Translations under genes and position numbers: made by a program
Source: Bradyrhizobium sp. ORS 278
GTDB lineage: Bacteria > Pseudomonadota > Alphaproteobacteria > Rhizobiales > Xanthobacteraceae
Direction: 5' to 3'
NCBI RefSeq assembly: GCF_000026145.1
Contig: NC_009445.1
Location: forward strand, 2,728,001-2,792,000
Length of the DNA: 64,000 bases
Shown here: positions 45,608-54,285 of the stretch, in pieces
How positions within the stretch are numbered: position 1 is the first letter of the stretch
Layout: each line of letters begins with the position of its first letter
Notes under the pieces: generated by a model
What the model saw: only the letters and a program-made list of their open reading frames with translations
Database searches by the model: none
Told to the model about the DNA's origin: nothing

Positions 45608-46351
45608 ATGGCCAGACCCAAGCACGCATTGCCCGACCTCGTTTCTCCCGCAGCGAGCGGGATCGATGCAATCGACTGGACCTCGGTCGAACGCGACCTC
45701 GACGCCGGCGGCTGCGCGGTGTTGCCGCAGTTGCTGTCGTCGGACGCGTGCCGCGCGCTCGCGGCACTGTATCCGGAGGACGGCCACTTCCGCAGCCGCG
45801 TGGTGATGGCGCGGCACGGGTTCGGGCGCGGCGAGTACAAATATTTCAGCTATCCCTTGCCGGAGCCGATCGCGCAGTTGCGGCCGCTTCTCTATGCGCA
45901 GCTTGTTCCGGTCGCCAATCGTTGGAACGCGGCGATGGGCATCGATGTCCAATATCCCGCAGACCATGCGCGATTTCTCGCCCGCTGCCACGACGCCGGC
46001 CAGACCCGGCCGACGCCGCTGCTGCTGCAATATGACGAGGGCGACTACAATTGCCTGCATCAGGATCTCTATGGCGAGCATGTGTTTCCGCTGCAGGTCG
46101 CGATCCTCTTGTCCGAGCCCGGGCGCGACTTCGAAGGCGGCGAGTTCGTGCTCACGGAGCAGCGGCCGCGCATGCAGTCGCGTGCGGAGGTGGTGCCGCT
46201 GCGGCAGGGTGACGCCGTGGTGTTCGCGGTTCACCATCGCCCCGTCCAGGGCACGCGCGGCAGCTACCGCGTCACCATGCGCCACGGCGTCAGCCGGCTG
46301 CGCGCCGGCCGGCGGCATACGGTCGGCGTGATCTTTCACGATGCGAAGTGA
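45608..46351 (+). CDS. 2OG-Fe(II) oxygenase adjacent to AlkB
   Basis: A 247-residue 2-oxoglutarate/Fe(II) dioxygenase. The metal triad is His151 and Asp153 (YNCLHQDLYGEHVFP) and a distal His, most likely His226 (VTMRHGVSRL), with Arg in RRHTVGVIFHDA to bind 2OG. This is the small oxygenase family that repeatedly accompanies alkB or ada in proteobacteria, so a role in DNA or nucleobase alkylation damage is likely but the substrate has not, to my knowledge, been defined for this group. Its stop is 5 bp from the AlkB start; they form an operon. Confidence 0.85.
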   Translation: MARPKHALPDLVSPAASGIDAIDWTSVERDLDAGGCAVLPQLLSSDACRALAALYPEDGHFRSRVVMARHGFGRGEYKYFSYPLPEPIAQLRPLLYAQLVPVANRWNAAMGIDVQYPADHARFLARCHDAGQTRPTPLLLQYDEGDYNCLHQDLYGEHVFPLQVAILLSEPGRDFEGGEFVLTEQRPRMQSRAEVVPLRQGDAVVFAVHHRPVQGTRGSYRVTMRHGVSRLRAGRRHTVGVIFHDAK

Positions 46352-46356
46352 GGCGG

Positions 46357-47007
46357 ATGACGGCGGATTTGTTTGATGGTCTTGATGCCGGGCCTGCGCG
46401 CGAGCTGCTTGCGCCGGGCGCGCTGCTGCTGCGCGGCTTCGCGCGGCCACTTGAGACCGAGCTGCTCGCGGCGATCGAGATGATCACGGCGCAGGCGCCG
46501 TTCCGCCGCATGGTCACGCCGGGCGGCCACCAGATGTCGGTGGCGATGACCAATTGCGGCGCGCTCGGCTGGGTGACGGATCGCAGCGGCTATCGTTACG
46601 ATGCCGTCGATCCGGAGAGCGGACAGCCCTGGCCGGCGATGCCGCCGCTGTTCCGTCAGATCGCCGAGAATGCCGCGCGCGAGGCTGGCTTTCCAGGTTT
46701 CGCGCCCGACGCCTGCCTGATCAACCGCTACGAGCCCGGCGCAAAAATGTCGCTGCATCAGGACCGCGACGAGCGCGACGTCGGCGCGCCGATCGTCTCG
46801 GTGTCGCTGGGGCTGCCCGCGACGTTCCTGTTCGGCGGCCTGAGGCGCACCGACAAGACGCAGCGTTATCGGTTGGTTCATGGCGACGTCGTCGTCTGGG
46901 GCGGGCCGGCGCGGCTCGCGTTTCACGGCGTCGCGCCGCTCGCCGACGGCGAGCATGCGCGGCTTGGCCGCCGGCGTATCAACCTGACCTTTCGCCGCGC
47001 GGGTTGA
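46357..47007 (+). CDS. alkB: Alpha-ketoglutarate-dependent DNA dealkylase AlkB
   Basis: A 216-residue AlkB closely matching E. coli AlkB through the whole length (VTPGGHQMSVAMTNCGALGW, PDACLINRYEPGAKMSLHQD, GDVVVWGGPARLAFHG). Iron ligands are His134, Asp136 and His190; the 2OG-binding arginines are Arg207 and Arg213. It removes N1-methyladenine and N3-methylcytosine from DNA and RNA oxidatively. The ATG five bases after the previous stop was chosen; a GTG nine bases earlier overlaps that stop. It converges directly, with zero gap, on the TPP enzyme gene. Confidence 0.96.
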   Translation: MTADLFDGLDAGPARELLAPGALLLRGFARPLETELLAAIEMITAQAPFRRMVTPGGHQMSVAMTNCGALGWVTDRSGYRYDAVDPESGQPWPAMPPLFRQIAENAAREAGFPGFAPDACLINRYEPGAKMSLHQDRDERDVGAPIVSVSLGLPATFLFGGLRRTDKTQRYRLVHGDVVVWGGPARLAFHGVAPLADGEHARLGRRRINLTFRRAG

Positions 47008-48636
47008 TCAGGCCGGCTTGGCCGGATGAATGAAGGCCCAGGGCGAGACTTCGCTGTCGCGCGGCACCTCGATGTCGATCAGATACGGCCCGCCATGCGC
47101 GAGTGCGGTCTCGAGCGCCGCCTTGAACTGGTCAGGGGCGGTGACGCGGCTTGCCGCAACACCGAACGACTCCGCGAGCTTGACGAAATCCGGATTGACC
47201 AGGTCGGAGGCGACGACGCGGCCGTCGAAGCGTTCGCGCTGGTCGCGCCGGACATTGCCGTAGGAGTTGTTGTTGAACACCAGGGTCACGACGCCGATGT
47301 TGTATTGCACGGCGGTCGCCAGCTCCTGCACCGCGAACATGAATCCGCCATCGCCGGTGATCGCGACCACCGGCTTGTCGGGATGCGCGACCTTGGCGCC
47401 GAGGGCGGTCGGAAAGCCGGCGCCCAGCGTGCCCTGATAGCCTGACGTGATGAAGGTGCGCGGCTGGTAGACCGGGAAGCCGTACCAGGAGGCGAATCCG
47501 ACCTGGGACAATTCGTCGGTGACGATGGCGTCATGCGGCAAAACCTCGCGCAGCACGTTGAGGTAGGCCATCTGCGGCTGCACCTTCTGGATCTCCTGCA
47601 AGGTCGCAGCGCTGGCCTTGCGGATTGCTGCGCGACGGCCGGAGGTCTTGCGAGTGCCCGCCTTGCTCACAGCCGCGGCCAGCGCAGCCGTGCCCGCCTT
47701 GGCATCGGCGACGAGGCCGGCGTCGACGATCAGGCGACGCATCTCGGCTGGGTCGATGTCGATGCGGATCGACTTCAAGCCGTCAGGCTTGAACGGCCAG
47801 CGGAACGTCGTCGGCAGTTCCATGCGGGTGCCGATGCCGATCATCAGATCGGTGGTTGGCCAGAGCTTGTAGGCCGCGGCCATGGTGAGCCCGAGCTCAT
47901 GCGCGTTGGAGACGATGCCGCGCCCCGAGCGGAAGGCGACGACCGGCGCGTCGATCATCTCGGCCAGTTCGAGGATCTCCTCGCGCGCCTCGATCGCGCC
48001 GGAGCCGACGAAGATCATCGGTGCCTTGGCGCTCGCGATGAGGGCGGTGGCCTTGGCGATGCGGTCGGGATCGGGCTGCGGTGGCGTGACCTGAGCCAGC
48101 GGATTTGCGGCCGATGTCGCGGCCTTCTGCGTGAACACGTCCCACGGCATCTCCAGCGCGGCGGGCCCGCGCCGTCCGGACAGCATCTCCTGGAACGCGC
48201 GCGCGACCAGTGTCGGCGCGCTGTCGGGATATTCGATGCGCTCGGCCCATTTGACGAAGGTGCGTAAAGTGGCGAGCTGGTCGGGCATCTCGTGCAGATG
48301 GCCGCGGCCGCGGCCGAGATAGTCCGTCGGCACCTGGCCGGTCAGGCACAGCACCGGCTCGTTGCAGCCGAAAGCGGTGAGCAGCGCCGCGCCGGCATTG
48401 AGCACGCCGGGGCCTGGGACGACGCTGAACACGCCGGGCCTGCCGCTGGCGCGGGCGTAGCCGAACGCCATGTAGCCGCAGGCCTGCTCATGGCGCGCGC
48501 CGACGACCTTCAGTTGCGCCTGGTGGAAGGCGTCGAACAGGCCGTAGACCTGCGCGCCGGGCAGGCCGAACACGGTGTCGACGCCGTGGGCGACGAGCCC
48601 GCTGACGATGGCTTCGCCGCCGGTCATGGTGGTCAT
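47008..48636 (-). CDS. Thiamine-diphosphate enzyme, acetolactate-synthase-like
   Basis: A 542-residue ThDP-dependent enzyme with N-terminal Pyr domain (GLPGAQVYGLFDAF, Glu50 of ARHEQAC), a central binding domain, and the PP domain with GDGGFMFAVQEL and the metal/ThDP motif ending NNNSYGN. It is of the acetolactate synthase large-subunit type, but no small subunit is adjacent and its place in an hpa operon argues against valine or leucine synthesis. It may decarboxylate or carboligate a 2-oxo acid from the pathway, for example pyruvate. Last gene of the five-gene minus-strand operon. Confidence 0.86.
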   Translation of the reverse strand: MTTMTGGEAIVSGLVAHGVDTVFGLPGAQVYGLFDAFHQAQLKVVGARHEQACGYMAFGYARASGRPGVFSVVPGPGVLNAGAALLTAFGCNEPVLCLTGQVPTDYLGRGRGHLHEMPDQLATLRTFVKWAERIEYPDSAPTLVARAFQEMLSGRRGPAALEMPWDVFTQKAATSAANPLAQVTPPQPDPDRIAKATALIASAKAPMIFVGSGAIEAREEILELAEMIDAPVVAFRSGRGIVSNAHELGLTMAAAYKLWPTTDLMIGIGTRMELPTTFRWPFKPDGLKSIRIDIDPAEMRRLIVDAGLVADAKAGTAALAAAVSKAGTRKTSGRRAAIRKASAATLQEIQKVQPQMAYLNVLREVLPHDAIVTDELSQVGFASWYGFPVYQPRTFITSGYQGTLGAGFPTALGAKVAHPDKPVVAITGDGGFMFAVQELATAVQYNIGVVTLVFNNNSYGNVRRDQRERFDGRVVASDLVNPDFVKLAESFGVAASRVTAPDQFKAALETALAHGGPYLIDIEVPRDSEVSPWAFIHPAKPA

Positions 48637-48652
48637 GCTGATATGTCCGTTT

Positions 48653-49525
48653 CTATTCTGCTTCGTCGACGACGCCGTTGCGCAAGGTGCCGATGCCCTC
48701 GGCGGCGATCTCGATGACATCGCCGGGCTTGAGATAGCGCGGCGGATCGAACCGGGCACCGGCGCCGGTCGGCGTGCCCGTCACGATCACGTCACCGGGA
48801 ACGAGCGTCGTGAAGGTTGAGATGTAATTGATGAGATAGCGAAAGCCGAAGATCAGCCGCGACGTCCGGTCGTCCTGGCGCAGTTCGCCATTGACGTGCG
48901 TGGTCAGGCGGATGTCGGCGATCTGGCTCTCACTGGTGTAGGGCACGATCCAGGGCCCGAGGCTGCCGGTGGAATCGAAATTCTTGCCTTGTGTGACGTT
49001 GAACTTGGCGTGCCGCACCCAGTCGCGGATGGTGCCTTCGTTGCACAAGGTCAGCGCCGCGATGTGATCCAGCGCCTGGGCCTCGGGAATGTGCCGGCCG
49101 GCCTTGCCGATGACCAGCACCAGCTCGCCCTCGTAGTCGAGTTGCGGCGAAGCGCGCGGGCGCACCAGTGGCGCCTCGTGGCCGACGAAGGAGCGCGGCG
49201 TGCGCATGAACATCGACGGATATTTCGGCGCGTCCTGGCCGTCCTTGTACTCGGCATTGCGGTCGGGATAGTTGACGCCGATGCAGATGATCTTCTCGGG
49301 CGAAGGGATCGGCGGTTGCCAGGTGATGGCATCGACGCCGTGATCCGGCGACAGGCCGGCGGCGGCCTCGATCAGCCGGGACAGGGCGCCCGCGGCGATC
49401 ACCTCCCGCAAGGTCGGATAGTCCTTCGCAAAGCGTGCGGAGAGATCGACGAGGCCGTTGTCGTTGACGAGGCCGTAGCGGACGGAGCCGTTGATCGCGT
49501 AGGTCGCGAGGCGCGGGGAGGTCAT
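48653..49525 (-). CDS. FAH-family hydrolase, HpaG-like isomerase/decarboxylase
   Basis: A 290-residue fumarylacetoacetate-hydrolase-fold protein. Motifs are IICIGVNYPDRNAEYKD, the metal-binding EGELVLVIGKAGRHI (Glu-x-Glu) and VIVTGTPTGAGARFDPPRYLKPGDVIEI (described by position, about 243-270). Placed between the TPP enzyme and hpaE, it most likely performs the HpaG step (decarboxylation and/or isomerisation of 5-oxopent-3-ene-1,2,5-tricarboxylate / 2-hydroxyhepta-2,4-diene-1,7-dioate). E. coli HpaG is a double-length fused protein; this is a single domain, so one of the two functions may be elsewhere. Confidence 0.87.
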   Translation of the reverse strand: MTSPRLATYAINGSVRYGLVNDNGLVDLSARFAKDYPTLREVIAAGALSRLIEAAAGLSPDHGVDAITWQPPIPSPEKIICIGVNYPDRNAEYKDGQDAPKYPSMFMRTPRSFVGHEAPLVRPRASPQLDYEGELVLVIGKAGRHIPEAQALDHIAALTLCNEGTIRDWVRHAKFNVTQGKNFDSTGSLGPWIVPYTSESQIADIRLTTHVNGELRQDDRTSRLIFGFRYLINYISTFTTLVPGDVIVTGTPTGAGARFDPPRYLKPGDVIEIAAEGIGTLRNGVVDEAE

Positions 49526-49537
49526 GGGCTGGTCTCC

Positions 49538-51076
49538 TTATACGCCGAGCCGCTGGATCTTGTGGGTGCCGCGCGCGAGCGAGACGTGCTTGGTCTCCAT
49601 GTAGAAGTCGAACGAATAGTCGCCGCCGTCGCGGCCGATGCCGGACGCCTTCATGCCGCCGAACGGCGTCGGCAGATGGCGGACGTTCTCCGAGTTCAGC
49701 CAGATCATGCCGGCCTCCAGCGCGTCAGCGACGCGCAGCGCGCGGCCCATGTCGCCGGTCCAGACGTAGCCGGTGAGGCCATATTGCACGTCGTTGGCGA
49801 TCGCGACCGCGTCGGCCTCGTCGCGGAACGGAATCACGGTGAGGAACGGCCCGAACACCTCCTCCTGCGCGACGCGCATGGTCTGGCTTGCGCCGGTCAC
49901 CAAGGTCGGCTCGACATAATGGCCGCCGCCGGGGCCGGCGAACGGCTTGCCGCCGACGGCAATGATCGCGCCGTCCTGCCGCGCGACGTCGGCATAGGAG
50001 CAGACCTTGGCGAGATGCCGCTCATGGATCAGCGGCCCGATCTCCGTCGCCGGATCGAGCGGATGGCCGACCTTCAGCGCGCGCACGCGGGCGGCAAGCT
50101 TGGCCGTGAAGGTTTCCGCGATGCTCTGCTGCACCAATAGCCTGCTCGACGACGTGCAGCGCTCACCATTGAGCGAGTAGATCATGAACACGACCGCATC
50201 GAGCGCGCGGTCGAGATCGGCGTCATCGAACACGATCACCGGGTTCTTGCCGCCGAGCTCGAAATGCACCCGCTTCAGGGTGGGCGCGCCCTGCGCCATG
50301 ATGGCCGAGCCCGTCGAGCTTTCGCCGACGAAGCCGATTGCCTTGATCGCGGGATGCTCGGTCAGCGCCTTGCCGGCTTCCTCGCCGAAGCCATGCACCG
50401 TGTTGAGCACGCCGTCGGGAATGCCGGCGTCCTTGGCGAGCTTCGCCAGCCATTGCGCCGTGATCGGGGACCACTCGGCCGGTTTGTGCACGACCGTGCA
50501 GCCCGCGGCGAGGGCGGGCGCGATCTTCCAGGTCGACAGCATGAATGGCGTGTTCCACGGCGTGATCACGCCGACCGGACCGATCGGCACGCGGGTGGAG
50601 ATGTTCCAATGCTCCTCGCTCGGCGTGCTCAGGCCGTCGCGCGCCTCGGTGCATTTGTCGGCGAAGAAGCGAAAGTTCTCCGCCGCGCGGATCGCCGCCT
50701 TGGCCATGAAGCGATAGGCCTGGCCGGTGTCGATGCATTCGAGCACCGCGATGTCGTCGGCATGATCCTCGATCGCATCGGCCATGCGGTGCAGCAGCTT
50801 GCGGCGCATCGCCGGGGCCATCTCCCGCCAGGACCTGAAGGCCAGCGCCGCGGAGGTCGCAGCGCGATCGATGTCCTCGGCATTGCCACGCGCGACGGTG
50901 GCCAGCACGGCATTGTCGATCGGCGACCTTGTTTCGAACGTCGCGCCCGAGATGGCCGGCACAACCTCGCCGTCAATGAAATGACCGATGCCTTCGTCCT
51001 TAAGCTTCGCGAGCAGGGGGGCGGCGCGGTCGAGGTTGGCCTGGTAGATGTCGGCTTTGGGAGTGGCCTTATCCAT
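49538..51076 (-). CDS. hpaE: 5-carboxymethyl-2-hydroxymuconate semialdehyde dehydrogenase
   Basis: A 512-residue aldehyde dehydrogenase. Catalytic residues are Asn175 (ITPWNTPFML), Glu273 (FELGGKNP) and Cys307 (NGERCTSSSR). The sequence follows HpaE throughout and its neighbours are hpaF and hpaH, so the gene function is well supported: NAD-dependent oxidation of 5-carboxymethyl-2-hydroxymuconate semialdehyde in homoprotocatechuate meta-cleavage. Its start overlaps the hpaF stop by 8 bp. Confidence 0.9.
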   Translation of the reverse strand: MDKATPKADIYQANLDRAAPLLAKLKDEGIGHFIDGEVVPAISGATFETRSPIDNAVLATVARGNAEDIDRAATSAALAFRSWREMAPAMRRKLLHRMADAIEDHADDIAVLECIDTGQAYRFMAKAAIRAAENFRFFADKCTEARDGLSTPSEEHWNISTRVPIGPVGVITPWNTPFMLSTWKIAPALAAGCTVVHKPAEWSPITAQWLAKLAKDAGIPDGVLNTVHGFGEEAGKALTEHPAIKAIGFVGESSTGSAIMAQGAPTLKRVHFELGGKNPVIVFDDADLDRALDAVVFMIYSLNGERCTSSSRLLVQQSIAETFTAKLAARVRALKVGHPLDPATEIGPLIHERHLAKVCSYADVARQDGAIIAVGGKPFAGPGGGHYVEPTLVTGASQTMRVAQEEVFGPFLTVIPFRDEADAVAIANDVQYGLTGYVWTGDMGRALRVADALEAGMIWLNSENVRHLPTPFGGMKASGIGRDGGDYSFDFYMETKHVSLARGTHKIQRLGV

Positions 51077-51467
51077 GGGATGCCTCCGCTTTCAGGGCGT
51101 CGTGGATGTTGTTGCGCTTCCAACTGGTCGCGGCGTCGTTGATCTGCATGTCGAAGGACAGCGCGAATTTGCTGCCGGCGAAGACGGGATCGAGATGCGC
51201 CGAGAGCGCCTTGAACACGTGCTCACCGGCCTTTTGCCGCGCGGCAAGGTCGCGGCCTTCGCCGAGCCGCAGCAGCATGGCGAGAAAACCATAGTCCGGC
51301 TTGCCGTCTGCGACGGCATAATGCTCGCAGCGGATGGCACGGACGCGGATGCCGCCGATCGGGAAGATGCCGGTTTCGCTGGCGGCCTTACGAACGATCT
51401 CGCAAATCCCGGCCATGTCGACGCGGGCGTCGAGATTGGCGGAGTACTCGATGCTGAAATGCGGCAT
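51069..51467 (-). CDS. hpaF: 5-carboxymethyl-2-hydroxymuconate delta-isomerase
   Basis: A 132-residue tautomerase-superfamily enzyme closely matching HpaF: it begins MPHF so Pro1 can act as catalytic base after Met removal, then has ATGIFPLAGI-like SETGIFPIGGIRVRA, DYGFLAMLLRLGEGR and KRNNIHDALK. It converts 5-carboxymethyl-2-hydroxymuconate to the 2-oxo isomer. Located between hpaH and hpaE with a 24-bp gap and an 8-bp overlap. Confidence 0.92.
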   Translation of the reverse strand: MPHFSIEYSANLDARVDMAGICEIVRKAASETGIFPIGGIRVRAIRCEHYAVADGKPDYGFLAMLLRLGEGRDLAARQKAGEHVFKALSAHLDPVFAGSKFALSFDMQINDAATSWKRNNIHDALKAEASHG

Positions 51468-51491
51468 GGTGGTTCAGCTCCGGCAAGGGCG

Positions 51492-52298
51492 TCAGGCGAA
51501 ATAGCAGCTCACCGTTCCATACGGACCGTAGTCGGCCTGGATCGTGTCGCCCTTGCGGGCCTCGATCGGCCGGATGAACGACCCGGCGAGAACCACCTGG
51601 CCTGGTTCAAGTGCAAGCCCGTGCGCTGCGATCTTGTTGGCGAGCCAGGCGACGGCGGTTGCCGGGTTGTTAAGCACTCCGGCAGCCAGGCCGGTCTCCT
51701 CCAACTGACCGTTCTTATAACAGAGGGCGCCCACCCAGCGCAGGTCGGTGTCGGCGGGCCGCAGCGGCCGTCCGCCGAGGACAATGCCGGCGTTCGCCGC
51801 GTTGTCCGCGATCGTGTCGAAGATCTTGCGCGTCGCCTTGGTCTCCGGATCGACGCGCTCGATCCGTGTATCCAGGATCTCGAGCGCCGGCACGACGAAG
51901 TCGGTCGCGTTGAGCACATCGAACAATGTGCAGTCCGGTCCGGCGAGCCGGTGCTTCATGACAAAGGCCAGCTCAGCCTCGATCCGCGTTGCAATGAAGC
52001 GGCCGGATGGCACGAGGCCGCCATCGGCGAAGAACATGTCGTCGAGCAGCACGCCCGAATCCGGCTCGTCGATGTTCAGCGCGTTCTGCATCGCCTTCGA
52101 CGTCAGGCCGATCTTGTGGCCCTTGATGACCCGCCCTTCGCCGACCTTGATGTCGATCCAGGCTTTCTGGATCGCGTAGGCGTCGGCGATCGTGATCTCG
52201 GGAAAATCCTGCGAGAATTGCCGGATCTGACGGCGAGATTTTTCGGCCTGATCCAGGCGCAAGGCGCAGCTGTGAATCTGGTCGCTCGACAGCGGCAT
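51492..52298 (-). CDS. hpaH: 2-oxo-hept-4-ene-1,7-dioate hydratase
   Basis: A 268-residue FAH-superfamily hydratase of the MhpD/HpaH group: [39 protein letters not shown] with the metal Glu residues, [16 protein letters not shown] and [24 protein letters not shown]. It adds water to 2-oxohept-4-ene-1,7-dioate to give 2,4-dihydroxyhept-2-ene-1,7-dioate, the substrate for the HpaI aldolase. First gene of the minus operon, divergent from hpaR. Confidence 0.92.
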   Translation of the reverse strand: MPLSSDQIHSCALRLDQAEKSRRQIRQFSQDFPEITIADAYAIQKAWIDIKVGEGRVIKGHKIGLTSKAMQNALNIDEPDSGVLLDDMFFADGGLVPSGRFIATRIEAELAFVMKHRLAGPDCTLFDVLNATDFVVPALEILDTRIERVDPETKATRKIFDTIADNAANAGIVLGGRPLRPADTDLRWVGALCYKNGQLEETGLAAGVLNNPATAVAWLANKIAAHGLALEPGQVVLAGSFIRPIEARKGDTIQADYGPYGTVSCYFA

Positions 52299-52334
52299 GA
52301 GAGGATCCTCGAGGAAACAGGTGGCGGCAGTTGA

Positions 52335-52346
52335 TTAACATGTTAA
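52335..52346. promoter_or_regulatory. Palindrome TTAACATGTTAA, probable HpaR operator
   Basis: Perfect 12-bp palindrome in the divergent gap, 37 bp from the hpaH start and 69 bp from the hpaR start. MarR-family repressors such as HpaR bind short palindromes of this kind over divergent promoters. The palindrome is seen; the assignment to HpaR is inferred. Confidence 0.6.
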
Positions 52347-52414
52347 GTTTATTGCCGCAAATCCAAACGGCGATTGCTGCAGTGCAAATATCGGAAGGCG
52401 GCCAGAGGGTGGCG

Positions 52415-52915
52415 ATGAGCGACAGCAAGAAGGGGTTCAAGGATGCGCGCAAGGTCCCGATGCGCGACTTCTCGCAATCGCTGCCCATGGCGCTGCTGCG
52501 GGCCCGCGAAGCTGTCATGCGGCAGTTTCGGCCCAATCTGCGCGCGCATGGTCTGACGGAGCAGCAATGGCGCATTCTGCGCGCGCTGGCCGCCGTCGAT
52601 GCGATCGAGGTCACGGAGCTGGCGCGTGTCGCCTTCCTGCTCGGTCCCAGCCTGTCCCGCATTCTGCGTGACCTGGAGGCGCGTGGCCTGATTCAGCGCG
52701 AGGTGGATGCGCGCGATATGCGCAGGGGCGTGCTGTCGATTTCCACGAAGGGGTTGAAGCTGATTGCGCAGGTTGCGCCGAACTCAGAGGCGATCTACGC
52801 CTCGATTGCCCGCCGCTACGGCGCGCGAAAACTTGCCGCGCTGCACAAAATGCTGGATGAGCTCGAGCAGAGCATCGGCGGCGATGGTGAGATGGTGTCG
52901 GATGCCGATGAATGA
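52415..52915 (+). CDS. hpaR: MarR-family repressor HpaR
   Basis: A 166-residue MarR-type regulator matching HpaR: LPMALLRAREAVMRQFRP, LTEQQWRILRAL, then the winged helix SLSRILRDLEARGLIQREVDARDMR. HpaR represses meta-cleavage genes and is released by homoprotocatechuate or 4-hydroxyphenylacetate. The chosen ATG has GAGGG upstream; earlier in-frame starts would cover the palindromic operator. It is transcribed away from the hpaHFE operon. Confidence 0.9.
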   Translation: MSDSKKGFKDARKVPMRDFSQSLPMALLRAREAVMRQFRPNLRAHGLTEQQWRILRALAAVDAIEVTELARVAFLLGPSLSRILRDLEARGLIQREVDARDMRRGVLSISTKGLKLIAQVAPNSEAIYASIARRYGARKLAALHKMLDELEQSIGGDGEMVSDADE

Positions 52916-53083
52916 CGTCGTGCAGAACCCGCGCAAATTCAGGCCTGATCAGTCCTTGCGCTTGGCAGTGACTTCAACAGTTTGATAAGAAGCGATGCAG
53001 TCGAGCGGAGATGGCGTTGCGTCGCAGGCATGGCAATCCATGCTAACTCTGTTTTCGCATGCTGATCGAACCCGCGAGTTGTC

Positions 53084-54169
53084 ATGGTTACAATCCAGGT
53101 TGAGCGCCTCATCGACTTCGTTGCCGACGTCTTCGAACATGCCCAGTCTTCTCCGGAGGAGGCGCGCCGGATCGCAACCTATCTCACGACCGCCAACCTC
53201 ACAGGGCACGACAGCCATGGCGTGATCCGGGTCCCCGTCTACATCCGCTGGCAGAAGATGGGTTCGATCGTCCCCAACCAGACGGCGGAGATCGTGGTCG
53301 ATACGCCATCGCTGGTAGTGGTCGACGGCAAGTTCGGATACGGCCAGACGGTCACGCCGCAGGCGGTCAAGATCGGCATCGAGCGCTGCAAGACGAGTGG
53401 CCTGGCGGCGCTCGCGTTGCGCAATTCCGGCCATCTCGGCCGCGTCGGCGACTGGGCCGAAATGGCCGCCGCTGAAGGTCTCGTCTCGATTCACTTCGTG
53501 ACTGCCGCGGGTTCTTTGTTGGTTGCGCCCTATGGCGGAGTGGAGAAGCGGTTCTCGACGGCGCCGTATTGCGTCGGCATTCCGCGTATGGGCCAGGATC
53601 CGATCGTGCTCGATTTTGCGACCTCGATCGTCGCCGAAGGCAAGGTCCTGGTGGCGAGCCGTGGTGGCAAGAAGTTACCGAAGGGAGCGCTGATCGATGC
53701 CGACGGCACCCTGAGCGAGAATCCTGCGGTGCTCTATGGTCCATATGAGGCCGAAGGCCCGCGCGACCACACCAAGGGCACGGGCGCGATCCGCGCCTTC
53801 GGCGAGCACAAGGGCTCGGGTCTCGCCTTCATCTGCGAACTGCTTGGCGGTGCCTTGACGGGCACGGGCGCGACCTCGTCCGGCCGGCGCTTTGCCAACG
53901 GCATGCTCGCGATCTACATCGACCCCAAGGTGGTCGATCCTGCCAACTTCTTCGATGGCGAGATCACCCGCTACACGGATTTCATCCGGGCGACGAAGCC
54001 GGTGGCCGGCGTCGATCACGTGCTGGTGCCCGGCGACGTCGAGCGCAAGACGCGGGCCGATCGCACGGCCAATGGTGTGCCGCTGCCTGACGACACTTGG
54101 GCAGCGATCGTTGGGACGGCCCGCGAGGTCGGCGTGAGCGAGGTGAGCATTCAGCGGGCGACGTCATGA
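53084..54169 (+). CDS. Malate/L-lactate/ureidoglycolate dehydrogenase family protein
   Basis: A 361-residue NAD(P)-dependent dehydrogenase of the Ldh_2 (sulfolactate/malate) family, not related to classical LDH. Signatures are TGHDSHGVIRVPVYI, GYGQTVTPQAV, RNSGHLGRVGDWAE and EHKGSGLAFICELLGGALTG. It oxidises a 2-hydroxy acid. The neighbours suggest a hydroxy acid produced in aromatic or sugar-acid breakdown. The start is a GTCATGG ATG with no strong ribosome site; about 170 bp separate it from hpaR. Confidence 0.9.
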   Translation: MVTIQVERLIDFVADVFEHAQSSPEEARRIATYLTTANLTGHDSHGVIRVPVYIRWQKMGSIVPNQTAEIVVDTPSLVVVDGKFGYGQTVTPQAVKIGIERCKTSGLAALALRNSGHLGRVGDWAEMAAAEGLVSIHFVTAAGSLLVAPYGGVEKRFSTAPYCVGIPRMGQDPIVLDFATSIVAEGKVLVASRGGKKLPKGALIDADGTLSENPAVLYGPYEAEGPRDHTKGTGAIRAFGEHKGSGLAFICELLGGALTGTGATSSGRRFANGMLAIYIDPKVVDPANFFDGEITRYTDFIRATKPVAGVDHVLVPGDVERKTRADRTANGVPLPDDTWAAIVGTAREVGVSEVSIQRATS

Positions 54170-54285
54170 TCTCCAGAGATTGCCGGTGGCGCGGCGCGGC
54201 ATGTGAGCGGGATTGCATCGCGCTCACGCATCGAAGAACGAGTTTGAACAACGTAGACTGAACAACCAGGGAAGGAAACGAAGTC

